A stretch of DNA of 64,000 nt, taken from positions 35,752,550 to 35,816,549 of the forward strand of contig NC_030851.1 of assembly GCF_000208745.1 (NCBI RefSeq), written 5' to 3'. The notes below the pieces were generated by a model. That model was not told where the DNA came from and did not search any database. It saw only the letters and a list, made by a program, of their open reading frames with translations. Shown one piece after another: positions 33,698 to 45,999 of the stretch (within the stretch, counting starts at the first letter, position 1; each line of letters begins with the position of its first letter). This DNA comes from Theobroma cacao. Lineage: Eukaryota > Streptophyta > Magnoliopsida > Malvales > Malvaceae. Position numbers and translations under genes: made by a program.

Positions 33698-36430
33698 CGT
33701 GGTAGCTAAGGTGGTTGCCATGGCGATTGAGGCAACTACCATGGCAACCAGCTAAGGCTGAATTGCCTTGACAGTCAGCCTTTTGTCCCCCCCAAAACCA
33801 AGTAACCCCATTTTCAAGAAATAGTTTTTCACCTTTACAGTTCACCTTTTCCTTTCTCCCTAATTGGTGAAAAGGACTAAAAATTTTTGAAAATAGTCAA
33901 AGGTTTGGCAACTTGCCCAACCTAAGAGCATTGCCATTGGCAGTGTACAACCACCAAGGCACTGCCAATGTTAGCGAGCACGGGATAGGGATTTACAAAA
34001 TTTTCTTCCTCGTTTATAAAAGAAAAATGATCATAACAAAAAAGTGGAAGGAATGGAGATCCTTTAGAAAAAAAAAAGAAGAAAAAAAATGAAAGAATGG
34101 AGGAACCCTTATTTAGGAGAACCTGCAACACAAGAAAAAGAACCCTAATATCCTCTAACAGCTTGCACTATACCATAAAAAGAACCATAAACAAAACCAT
34201 TCCAAAAAAATCCAAAATAACATTCAAAAATGAGGAAGAGAGATTTAGGTTTTTAATTTCTTTAGAGGGAGTGAGTAGGCGACTCAGTAGAGGAGGAGCT
34301 TTGGGGTTGCAACTAGGTCTTCAGGTGAGAAATGAAGGTGATGATTTTGGGGTCTTAAGCACCATTGACGGCTTGTGGTAGAAAAAAAAAAGGATGGTAG
34401 GCCAAATTGCTGGAGTAGATTCCAATGGCAAGTGGAGGTTAGTGAGGCAGCCAATTGTTGTTAAAGAGAGCTAAAAAAAAGTAACCATGAGTGTTAGAGA
34501 GAGAAAACAAGGAGAGAAAGAGCAAAAAAAAGCTTTTATAGCTAGAGTTTGAGAAAGAAGAAAGAGAGAAGGGAAAATAAGAAAAAGAAAAAGATGAACA
34601 GGAAAGAAAAAGAAAACAAAAAAAAAGCATCAAGAAAAAAGGGAAAGTGCAATTGGCTTGTTAAGAAGTCCCAAGTTTGAACCCCAACAAGCACACTTTT
34701 TTTTTTTTGGAGAAAAGAAAAGAAAATAAAAGGAAAAAGCTAGCCAACAGCAAAAAGATAAGCTCAACGTGCAACCCAAAAGGAGAAGCTCAGCTAACTA
34801 GCAACCTAAAAAAGGAAGAAACCCAACAAAAAAGGAAGGAAAAGGAAATAGAGCCCAAACAAAAAAAGAAGAAAGAAGAACAAGCTCGGAGAACTCGACC
34901 CATGGTAACCCATTACCTAAAGTCTAAAGGTGAATTGGGCTTCTACCCTGCACAATGAAGGTAAGTTCCCTTGGGTCCATAACTTGGGCTTTCTTTTTAT
35001 ATATGCAAATTGCTTAGAAAATTTTAGTATAGTTAGTCTAGGATTAAATTCACTAATTTATATATAAATGTTGTTTAGCCAAGCTTAGAAAAGTATAGAA
35101 ATTCATAAATTGGGTTATTACATAATGAAATATGATGATTATTTGAATTAAGCCACTGATGGAATCTTTCCTTGGAATATGAAAAGTCACAAATTCGAGT
35201 TAGTTTTCCTAGATGAGGAAATTGATCCTGACCCCACCAAAATGATAGGAGAGTCTTAATTTTATATTTCAATATTTCTTAATTCAAGTAATTGTATTTT
35301 AAGTGAATAAAAATTTTTAAAATAAAAAAATATGACTTTTTAAAAGAGGTTAAAAATTGTGTAATTATTGAAAGTAAATAAAATAATAAAATTTGAAAAT
35401 AAAATGAATACATAAAATAAAAATTAATAAATATTTTACTCATTATGCATCATTAACATTCATTCATGAATTGCATTCATTTTGGATGTAATTTTTGTGA
35501 ACGAGTGATAACCCCAACGATGGGATATTCTCGAGGAGCTTGTAAGGATAAGTTTCATCAGGGAATTCTTTAGGTGAGATAACATCCTCGGATTTTACCA
35601 AAACGATGGAGGGATCTGAGTAGTGTTTCCAATAAAATGTTGTCAATTGTAACAAATAATTGGAAACTTGCATGTTATTGACACGTACATCTAACGTACA
35701 AACAATGATCCCGATGACTAGACTTCATCAATAAACTTGTTAAGATAAGATTCTCGAGAAACTCTCAAGGTGAAAGAATGTTCTTGAATTTTACCAAAAA
35801 GATGAAAAGATCTAGAAAATGCTCTTAATAAAGATCTTTATTCGTATTTAATAAATTGGAATTCATACCATTTACTATACGTTCATTACATATTCATATC
35901 ATGCACATTTGAACTATTGAAATAAGACTTGGATGATAATCCCTATGACGAGATTTTTCTCGAAAAACTTGTAAAGATAAGTTTTTCGATAAATTCTCTT
36001 GGTGAGAGAGCATTCTCGAATTTTACCAGAACGATGGGAGAATTCAGGAAATGTCTTCAATTAAAAGATTATCATTTGCAATCAAATAAAGTTAAAAAAT
36101 GAAAATAAATAAGAAAAATAATAATGATTAAGAAAATATATATTAATAAAATTAAAGAGTAAGGTTAAAATAAGATAACAAGTGATTAATTGGTACCATT
36201 TTTTGAACGGGCATTGCGGGTGCTAACACATTCTCCACGTGGAATTGTACTTCTAAAACCCAAAAATGTTCCATACACCAGAGTTTATTTTTTTAAAATG
36301 AACTTAGGTTAAGCTTAAGCTAACATTTTAAAGAAATAGACACAAATAAGTAACCAATCACACTTAGACAAAAATGATTGATGATAAATCCATTTTATGT
36401 CGAGCGGTCGAGTTTCCAGACCTGTATGTT
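33698..36430 (+). repeat. Tat-like Gypsy LTR, continuation after the chromovirus
   Basis: Continues the LTR begun at 27,837. It contains short GC-rich inverted repeats (GGTTGCCATGG/CCATGGCAACC at 33,730-33,760; CATTGGCAGTG/CACTGCCAATG at 33,934-33,970) and a purine-rich leader (34,080-34,880). It also holds three diverged repeats of about 215 bp (35,505-36,110) and the sequence GCGGGTGCTAACACATTCTCC at 36,213, common near the end of such LTRs. Small open frames here (for example 34,097-34,381 and 34,677-34,958) look incidental. The right border is approximate. Confidence 0.55.
35505..36110. repeat. Three tandem diverged repeats of about 200-225 bp
   Basis: Copies start near 35,507, 35,709 and 35,936. 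Each shows GAT..CCC.A.GA...GA, CTCGA..AACTTGTAA.GATAAG, CTC..GGTGA.A.A.C.TTCTCGAATTTTACCA.AA.GATGG and A..AATT. Similarity is about 65-70% by eye. Confidence 0.8.
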
Positions 36431-38700
36431 ATGACACTTATCAACTAACTTTTCAAAATCTATTCTTCAGTTGATAAATTCCTTCCTTTTAATGTTATTT
36501 TTCTATTTTTTATGTCTCAAGATTATTTTCTTAACATCCAACATTTTTTTTATATTTCTAAATTAGTTTTCATGATTTGTTTTTTCTTTTTGATGTTAAC
36601 ACTATGTTCTATAGGAAGAAAATAAAGAGAAGGAGAAAATGTGAAAAAAAGAAAAAACTGAAAAAAATAAAAAAAAAAGTTATTTTTTCTTCTTTATATT
36701 TGACATGAAAATTGAAAAATAAGGGAAAAAAAAAGAGATAAAGAGTTTAATTGTAAATAAAATTCAACTTAAATAGAAAGAATGTTTGCCTCTTAATTTG
36801 GGAAGAAAAAAATGTGGAAATCCATCCATTTTCCTTTCTATGTTGTATTTCCTTCCTACCAAATGAATTTTGCTTAATTAACGGTAATTAAAATCACTCT
36901 TCAGCTGTTTAATGCATCATCATGAATGGGAATTAAAACTCTTATTATGGACTCAGATTTGAAAGTGATAATTTCTTGTGTATGCCATAAACATAAAAGA
37001 TCTCAGGATAAATGAAGTGTCTTCAATGAAATTGACAGACTATTGAACATTGATGGGGGACATGGTACTAACGTAAACCCTAAGAAAGGCTAATCCATTT
37101 GTAGTTTTCATAATCAAATAGGAAGTGGATAGATTAGAAATGTTTTATATTTAGAGGTAATCGTTAACTTGTTAGGTGTGTTATTTAGATTTTAAATATG
37201 GGAAATTTTTATTGAATTTAATTGTCATTTGAGGATTAGATGTATTCTCAAAACACTTCGTTCATAAAATCTTAATATAATTATATCAAAATCAATTTTT
37301 TTAAAAAAAATTAAATAAAGATAATTAATTTATAAGTTTGAGAGAAGAAAAGTAATACATATTTAATTTTGGTTCGTCTCAAATCCTAACATTGTCCTTT
37401 TCACTTTGAAAAGATTTATAGTGATAGGAAAACTTGAAGATTTTTTTCTTTCTTTTTGTTTTCTTCCAACACCTATCTACCTCACCCGACAAATTGCTGT
37501 GTGAGTTGGTTGGATTCGATGGGTTGCAGATCTCTTCCTGCCCTTTGTCTTTTGTCTTTCTTGACGTTTCTGCTTATGGTTTTTTCTGCTTATAAGTAAG
37601 ACAATTCCGTCTCAATAAAATCGTTAGTTCATCTCCCTTGATTTTATTGTACCCAACAAGACATCTAAATGTTAAAAATACAAGATTTTAATTGAAAAAT
37701 CTCGAGTTCAAATGGAACTATAAATGCAAAAGCAAATATAAATAAAGCACTTCCTTACTTTGTTTATAGAAAATACAGAGTAGAGATTTTAGGAAAAAAA
37801 TAAAATAAATGAAACACTGCACTTTTGGTCTTATTCGCAAGTCAAAAGTAATTTAGTGATTAATAATAAACTTTATATTTGTAGAGTATAAACACTTTAA
37901 ATACACAATATGAAATATTCTTTCTTAAATCAAAATGAAATCATAAATTCCAACGTTAGATGTCACATTAATAATAAAATATATACTACCTATGAAAAAT
38001 ATATATATATATATTTTTTGTCGTTTACACTTTATCAAGAATTTTTCGCATATGTACCAAACACTAAAAAATCTTTTCACTATTTCAGCAAAAAATTGAA
38101 TTAATTTTCCGACAACATTGCCCCACTCTGAGCGAAATTATTTATCACCTGCTCGACTAGTTTCTGTCGATAATGTTTGAAATTATGACTGATGTGAAAT
38201 CTATTTTCATTTTATTGGTAAACTTCTTCCATCTTTCAAGAAGAAAAGAAAAAAACGTTATCTTTCTACTTTAAATTAATTATCGCTGGTTCTTAGACTG
38301 ACAAATGCATGCAGCTTAAATGGAATCTACTTAGCTGTCATTGTACATGGTGAGAAAGATATGGATTAGAAGGCTATTTAGCAAGAACTTTGACTTGAGC
38401 TTCCAATAATGGCAAATCGTACAAAAATAATTCAACGAAAAGTTAGGCCAAGATTGATATTACAATATAATATTTTACCCACAAGTAGTAATCATTATAT
38501 ATGTGAATTAATTGTGGCCTGTAAAATAGAACAATGTGAATTTCGAAATAAAACACTCAGCAAAGCTTTTTGAATATTGTCTACAAAGGGACACTCTTAT
38601 AATTAGATAAAATTAAAAAATCTCCTCAATTCATTTTAAAAAGAAACTTTAATATTTTTTTATTTTAAAATGATATTTTTTATCTTTTGATTAAGAGATA
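36431..38700. other. Unassigned AT-rich intergenic DNA
   Basis: About 2.3 kb with no recognisable protein domain, terminal repeats or RNA gene. Long A and T runs are frequent. A slightly more balanced patch lies at 37,450-37,620. A (TA)n tract is at 37,999-38,015. Confidence 0.45.
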
Positions 38701-38704
38701 ATGT

Positions 38705-40250
38705 TCAAATAAACTTTTACACTAAGCAAACAAATTCTTCAAATTATATAAGAAAATTTAAATAAGTATTTTTCCTTTTGTTATGTTTAATCAAATTCTT
38801 ATATTTTTATTTTGAATAAAATACAAGCCTTTATAACTAATGATTAACTAATTGTCATTAATTAAATTATCACTTGTCATTTTATATCTATATGACATTG
38901 ACATAGGTTGATGTAAAGTGTAAAAAATGACACATGGTCATGTTATATTATCATTAATTATGATATATCAACATGTCACATTATTATTAATTATAATACG
39001 TTAACATGACATGTCAATGCCACGCGGTATAAAATGACAAATGGTATTTTGACTAAATTAATCATTAGTTTTAATAGCTTATTTAATCCATCAAACTTAT
39101 TTAATAGTTTTAATAGTTTTAATAGCTTATTTAATAGCAGATGACGTGGCATCAAAAATTGTTGAATAAGAATTGGGTTTTTCCTTTTAATCCATCCAAA
39201 TGTCCAAATATTATTGATTAGGGATTTGAAACAAATAGAAATTAAAAAAAAAACCTAATTGCTTCAAACTAATTGCCATTGTTTCTTAGTTGAGGCCAGT
39301 TTTCCTAACAAACAAATCTAATCAAACTTTTCTAGTTTGATTAAAGCCATTGTTACTCGACTGAAAGTTAGTGTATAGAAATCCAAAAATATCCAGAAAC
39401 GATTTTGAGAAGAGGAAGAGTCAACATAGGACAAACAAGGTTTGTAATACTGAAACTAGTAAAGACACTCAATATTGTTCCATAATAAAAAACGTCAAAT
39501 CCTTCTCTTTTTTCCTTAGAATCTATAAGGGAAATATGATGGTATTGAATTTTATTTACTAACAATAATATATTCTCTTTCCACATCTTTCACAGTTTTT
39601 GAAAATTCAAGACTATCCCAAGAACGATTTTTAGCAAGAAGAATAAGGATTGCAAATAGGGAGAGGATATTCTAACTATAAGGTAAGTTGAGTTTAAGGA
39701 ATGTTGAAGAAAGTTAATATTTGTTTGTGATTATTGATTTGGTTAGGCTATCTGATTCCTATTGTTTCAATTGAGCAACAATGGCTTCAATCGAATTGGA
39801 AAAGTTCAATTAATTTTTTTTTGGTTAAGAAAAATTGACTTCAATTAAGAAACGATGGTAATCAATATGAAGTAATTAGTTTTTTTTTATTTTTTTTGTT
39901 TCAAATCTCTTATTAATAATTTTTGGACATTTGGATGGGTTAGAAGGAAAAACCCAATTCTTAGTCAACAATGTTTTATGCGATATCATCTACCTTATGG
40001 CATTCACGTCATCAAGATGACACGTTACTATGCCATGTGACAAATGACATGGCATCAAAATTATTGACTATACCATTGACTAAAAGAAGTCAATAGTTAG
40101 AAAGAAAAGCTTATTTGACCCGAAATAAGAGTTCAGATATTTATTTGAATGCCGTAAAAGGATAAGGCTTTAATTGGCTTTCTTGGTATAGTTTAGAGGC
40201 TTATTTGAGTATTTAACTTTTGAATTTTTTTTAAATAGTTTAGGAGTTTT
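38705..40250. mobile_element. Element with long terminal inverted arms (foldback or MULE-like)
   Basis: The left arm (about 38,705-39,330) and right arm (about 39,790-40,250) are inverted copies. The clearest block is AAGAATTGGGTTTTTCCTT..AA.CCATCCAAATGTCCAAA.ATTATT and GGATTTGAAACAAA at 39,168-39,240. It matches the reverse complement of 39,893-39,965 at about 80-85% by eye. The outer parts (TCAAATAA.C.T..A.ACTA and AAATAAGTAT) also pair. The centre (39,331-39,789) is AT-rich with no transposase. A non-autonomous DNA transposon is the best reading. No TSD could be fixed. Confidence 0.65.
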
Positions 40251-40261
40251 TTATATAATAT

Positions 40262-42870
40262 GCTTTTGATTTTTTTTCTTGATAAGCGAATTTATTAACG
40301 TCGTAACCGCGATGCCATTTCAAGTCTCTTACTTGAACACAAAAGACTCCCATGGCATAAGCAATTCGGTTAGAGCAGGAAAGAACTATACATTTATCTA
40401 AATAACTAGTCATTATAAAGGATATTGGCCTAATCAAAAAAGAAAAAACCAACAGACAAACTTAATGAAGGGAAAAATGCCCATGAACAAAAAGAAACAA
40501 TTAAATCATCAATATCACTCCTACTGCTTTAGTCACAACAAGACACAACAAGCTCAAAATTTTGTTGAACGCTGGACAAAGTGCTCTTTAAAATTGATCA
40601 AGAGAACCAACCCATCTTCACTTGAATGAACAAAACACTCTGGTTCGTGGAAGAGCTCTTTTGACCCCACAATAATATGAGAAACACTAGAAAGAAACCA
40701 CCCAACATAGATCTCCTGAAAAGGCCACCTTATCTCTAAGATCAAGTAGAGAAGCCTTCGGACCTTCTAAGGCCAATGAAGCTTCTCTAGCAATCAAACC
40801 CAGGATAAAAAGACGACAGCAAAGCTTACCTCTTGTAAGCAAGAGCCACATGGCCACAACAACGTAATCACAAGCACACCAATCACACCTTAAACCATTA
40901 AAAATTTTTCATAGATCCTTAAGGTACAAAACAAGGCCTCTTTCCTTTCCTATTACTCAACACACTCATTTTCAAACCATGCCCTCACTGAACAACAACG
41001 CCACTCCCCTTTCAATCTCCAACGGCTTTCTTCCTCCCTTTTCACTTCCCCTCATAAGCCTATCACCCTAACCGTTAAAGAACCTTAAAAGGAAAAAGGA
41101 AAAAATCTATTCCATCCCTCCCCAAAAATCACATGCAAATTACCCTTCCTCTCAATCTCACATAACAACTCTCACCTTTTCTAAAGTGACATCCTAAACT
41201 CGTCTTTTACAAAATGAGCAAGATTCCATCTTGTTTCCCATGATAAGCATGCAAATATTCTTCTTTTTTTTTTTACTTTTTTCTTTTTTGCTTTCTTCTT
41301 TTCCTTTTTTTATTACTTTTTTTCTTTTCTTTCTTTCTTTTTTTTATTATCTTCTTTTAATCTATTCGAAACAAAGAAAAAATAAAAATGAAATGAAGAC
41401 AATAAACCTTTGAAACAGGTTTTAACTGAAGGAATAAGATTCCTACCATAATAATCCAAAAGATAATGCTAGCCTTCATGGAACTTTACGGAGAATGATC
41501 CTTGTCATCCACGATCAAACTGTAGTAAATTTCGAAATACCACTCAGTGGCCATATAACTAGCAAAAATCAACCCTCATACTTCCCAAACCACTCATCAC
41601 TCAGCAAAACGCAGCATACAAGCCAAAACCAAACCAGTCACTCCCCTCCACCTAAAACATCGCCAATCCTTTCGAAGACAAATAAGCCAGAATCACCCAA
41701 CTTACTTGCACCTAACGAGTTCAGGTCGTAACTCCTACCTCAGCATTTCCCTTCCCTCAACTTTTACAGTTCCCTCTCTTTCTTTTCATCCCACAAAACA
41801 ACCTTCACTAACCTCCGTCCCTAAAGAAACCTCCAAGCCCACTCGCCTCTAAACTTCTTCAAAGCAAACAACCTTCCCTTAAGATTCCCCATGATAAAGA
41901 TTTCATTTAAATTTTCTTTTTTTTCTTTACCTCTCTATTTTTTTATCATCTTTTTTCTCTTTTTCTTTTATTTTCTTTCATTCTTTTATTTTCTTTTTTC
42001 TCTTTTTTTTTATAATTGCCTCAACTGCAACATAAGAACCAGAAAGCAACCAAGAGATGGACTTCCACAGGGCGAAATCGTAAGTGAATGGTACAAGGAA
42101 ATAAGAACCCAACACCACCCTTTTCCCACTCAAATAATGAAACTGGGACTCAAAACTAGAAAACAAAGCCCACCCAACCTAGTCCATTTCTTTAGCAAAA
42201 TGAAGTCTTTGACACTGGTGAGCTTGAGAATCTCTTGACCAAACCCATAAGACTCTTTCCTAAAAATACTAAAAACCTCTCAAAACACTTGAGAAAAAGG
42301 CATGAAGGAAAGCCAACAATAGAACATCAACTCTTATAAAAAAACCAACCCCTCTACAATCAAAAGAAAAAAAAACACACGCACACACTAGACACATCAC
42401 TATCACCAGTTTCCCCATAAAACAACCCAAGGATCCACATCCAACATCACCTCATTCTTTTTCTTTCTTTTTATTATATAATTTTCCATTCTCTCTTAAT
42501 TATATTCAACCTTTTTTTTATCTCTTTTCTTTTCTGTTTTTTGTTTTTTATTATTATAAAGGCAAAAGCTCTTACCTCCAAAACCTTTGTTTCACAACCT
42601 CTCCCTCCATCTAGATAGTTTTCAACTAGATCAATGCAACGAACAAAGCTTTCTCGTGTAAAAACTGCATCCTATCGAACCTACATTCACAGCATGAAAC
42701 AAACGTAGTAGAGACAAAATAGATACAATAACCAAAAACTTGGGACACAAACCAAACAAGACTAAACATTTGCTTTTCTCTCCCAAAACCCCACTTCCTG
42801 AGTCAACTCTTTCAGTCCCAAACCACCACTAGCTCTTCCTCCCCATCCACCATTCCTTATGCTTACCTCT
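40262..42870 (-). other. LINE C 3' region, pyrimidine-rich on the + strand
   Basis: C/T-rich on the + strand, with three long polypyrimidine blocks at 41,256-41,360, 41,916-42,012 and 42,453-42,550. The first two follow a similar leader (CCCATGATAA..). No protein domain recognised. Small + strand frames here are low-complexity artefacts. Confidence 0.5.
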
Positions 42871-42879
42871 CACTTTTGC

Positions 42880-43420
42880 TACCTTAGGCACACCCCAATG
42901 TGGGTTTCTAACAATATCCTCAATAGACTCGGTCTCAGCTGGCCATTTTGCTTTAGCCCACCATGCCACTCGTAATCTAACTATATCCCTACACTGTTTT
43001 CCATCCCAAATTTTTTCTTAGAATGCGAGCTCATTCCTCATAAGCCATATTGACTAGATGATAGCAAAGAAAGCTAACCTCCAAATTCTCATATCCCCAA
43101 TTTTTGACAATTTATTCCATGAGAGAAAAATCAGTATTGCCCTCATTTCATACACCTAACTAATCCCCCATCTATCGCACCACTTTGCCCATAGTTTCCA
43201 ACTCCCTTTACATTTGAAAAATAAGTGATCAACATTCTCGTTTTTTTCTTCGCACAACAAACACTTACTGAAACTTCCCTTTAAGAGACCCCTCTTTGCT
43301 AATTCTTTTTTCACTGCAATCCTCCCTCTTAAAACCCACTAGCAGAAAACCTCAACCTTTAACGGGGCAATCTTAACCCAGACCTTTTTCCAAAAATCCC
43401 ATACTTTACTTTCATCATTT
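42880..43420 (-). pseudogene. LINE C zf-RVT zinc-binding domain
   Basis: The minus strand at about 43,180-43,400 encodes the zinc-binding reverse transcriptase domain found at the C-terminus of plant LINE ORF2. It shows WVKIAPLKVEVFCW, GRIAVKKELAKRG and CLLCEEKNENVDHLFFKC, with the C-x2-C...H...C ligands in place. Downstream, LWAKWCDRWGISWV and FFAIIWSIWLMRNE follow the usual family order. Upstream it joins the linker with WDFWKK. One stop lies in the block. Confidence 0.85.
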
Positions 43421-43559
43421 ATTGCCACTATACAATATGAACTCACAAAGAACTCTCCACTAGGTGTCCATTTTCAAATTAACTTATCTCGGATCCCCTC
43501 AGCCACCGGATTATCTTAAATTGTGTCACGGAAGGCATCCCACTGATTTCTTTCCCACC

Positions 43560-44810
43560 CAAAGATGTTTCTTCTTAGTTCAATCTTCTATTCCCATTTA
43601 TCATTAATCTATTCCTCATATTCCTTTACTGTACCTTCCTTTTTTCTTGATAAAGCATAAATCCTAGGGAACTTTCTTTTCAAAATAATCCTTTCAATCT
43701 ATTCCTCGCTCTAAAAGCAATACTCTCCCCAAACCCTAGGAAGTACCCTATCCTGTTCTTAACTATTTCATTACCTTTGACCTCTTGGTTTAAAGGTTTT
43801 ATGATATTCCTTCATAACACGAACTTCTTGCTACTATGACCTGGGTTAGGTACTAAGGCCTTCTATCCACCTATTTTTTTCTCCACTATCACTTTTCTCT
43901 ATAAACTATCCCTTTCATTCCCAAACTGCCAAATCCACTTACTAAAAAATGCATCATTCCTATCTCAATCCCATTGCAAAAACCCATTTGTACCACCTTA
44001 CTCATCATGATGCTCAGAGCCTCAACAACACAGTTAAAATGGAATGGTGATAATAAGCATCCCTATCTTAATCCCCTCATCTTCTTAAACTATCTCGTAG
44101 GAACTCCATTCACGAGAATAGAGACCTTAGCAGTGGAGATACATGCTGTAATCCACCCCCTCAATCTCCTCCCAAAACCCATATTTCTCATAATCGGATT
44201 CAAAAAATCCCAATTTACCATATCATAAGCCTTTTTAAAATCAACTTTAAAATAAAAACTCCCTCTTTCCCCATTCTTTCTCATTAAAACAATGACTTTG
44301 TTTGCAATTAAAACACAATCCATTAATTGTCATCCAGGGATAAAAGCAAACTACTGATTTCCTATGATTTCCTCTATCACTTTTTTCAACCATTAACCAA
44401 CACTTTTGCAATGATCTTGTACATGCTACCTACCAAGCTTGTAGGCTTATAATCTTTAACACTTTCCGGAGAACTACACTTCGGGATTAATGTGATGAAT
44501 GTGGCATTTACAAAACCCTCAATCTGACTTAACCTAAAGAATTCCTCTATGAACCTCATCACCTCTTCCTTATTGACACACCACTGTTTTTTTTAAAAAG
44601 TTGAAATTATACCCATCTAGACCTGGTGCTTTATTTCCATCGTAAGATTCAATTGCCTCCCAAACTTCTTCCTTTGACACCTTTCTCTCTAAATCCACTA
44701 TACTTTCTCTCTTGAGTTTTTTGAAATTTCCATCCAGATCCTTAAGTTTGGCTTACATCCTGTTTAGCATAAAGCGATTCGAAATATTTAACCCTTTTTT
44801 CTAGATGATC
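43560..44810 (-). pseudogene. LINE C reverse transcriptase, catalytic box deleted
   Basis: The fingers and early palm lie at 44,000-44,600: a FINATFITLIPKCSSPE-like block, NQ.FAFIPG, DCVLIANKVI and FYFKVDFKKAYDMVNWDFL with the first catalytic Asp (44,225-44,250). SILVNGVPTR and GLR.GCLLSP follow. At about 43,958-43,962 the sequence jumps from GFCNGIEIG directly to NDAFFSKWIWQFGNE. The FADD catalytic box, thumb and about 150-200 residues normally between them are absent. The frame also changes at the junction. The copy could not have reverse-transcribed after this deletion. Confidence 0.85.
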
Positions 44811-45289
44811 CGAGGTTCTTCCACTATCTACCCCCACACCTTTACTTGTAAGATAAAGTTCATCCTCATCTTGTTAAAAGCTATTGTATGCAAAACCTTT
44901 CTATTTCTCTCCCCCTCCATGAACCACCTCATTCTCAATTTCTATAAACAGGCTCTTTCTTTATCCTTATGAATCTTCCACAATTCTCTCTTTTCTTGAT
45001 TTTTGGCTCCTTCTATCCTTAGTCTACCCTACCTTGGATTATTTTTTCTTTTGCATTTTGAATTTCATTCTCCAAGATCTAAATCCTTTCTTTTATATTC
45101 CCCTGTGTTTGTTTATTCCATTCCTTGATAACTTGCTTTATAGCTCTCAACTTGCCCTACAGTCCCTTTCATTACCCATTTTCAATTGCTAACCCTTCCC
45201 ATGCATCTCTAAACATCTCATTGAACCCTTTTGCATCAAGCCAATGATTAAAGAACTTGATTAGTTTAGGGCCCCAATCCATTCCTATC

Positions 45290-45980
45290 ACCTCTAACAT
45301 CACCTGATTGTAATTTGAAATTGATGCTGATAGGCCATTTTATGTCAAATTAACAAAACTATTCACTATCTCCCTTGCCACCAGGAATCCATCAAGCCGA
45401 CTAAACGCTTCACATTTCCTGAAATTTTTGAAAATAAAATCAGCCCCCACCATTGATAAGTCTAATAGTCCTAAGTTATTAATGAAGTTTTTGAATTGTT
45501 GTATAGCCACATTATTCCCCTACGCCTTAATTTTTTCCCTTCTACACAAAGTGACATTAAAGTCTCCTCATAGACACTAAAATCCCCTGATTTCATCAAT
45601 CACTCTTTGTAATTCCTCCCACACCCCTTCTCTTTCCCCATTATTATTTAAGGCATACACATTTCCAAACCCAAACGTCAAATTAAATTTTTTAATTTTC
45701 CTTACCAATAGCAAGAAACATCTAGATTCAACAATTTTCTCAATATAAAAGAATTCTATATTTCATATACTCAAAATCCCCCTTGACACTCTTATTGAAC
45801 CAACAAATTTATCCTCACGCTCACTTATTATCTAAATAGCCCTTATCACTTTTCTATCAATCATTTTCATTTTTGTCTCTTGTAAGAATAACACATCTGG
45901 TTTCTCTTGTGCCACTAATTGTCTAACTACCTTTTTTTCCCTACTACCTAGCCTTCATATATTCCATGTGATTAGCTTCA
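45290..45980 (-). pseudogene. LINE C AP-type endonuclease, degraded
   Basis: Minus strand blocks: a PDVLFLQETKMK block at 45,870-45,905 with the metal-binding Glu, NVYALNNNGERG near 45,645-45,680, GDFNVTLCRR at 45,530-45,565 with the catalytic D-x-N, and SRLDGFLVAREIV at 45,370-45,410. The SDHxP box is altered to SNYNQV near 45,310. This domain nicks target DNA in LINE transposition. Stops disrupt it. Confidence 0.87.
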
Positions 45981-45999
45981 TTAAAAGATAAGAAACACT

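Noticed and set aside
34097..34958. Open frames of 93-94 codons in purine-rich DNA
   Set aside because: Low-complexity Lys/Glu-rich translations within a retroelement LTR leader. No supported start or homology.
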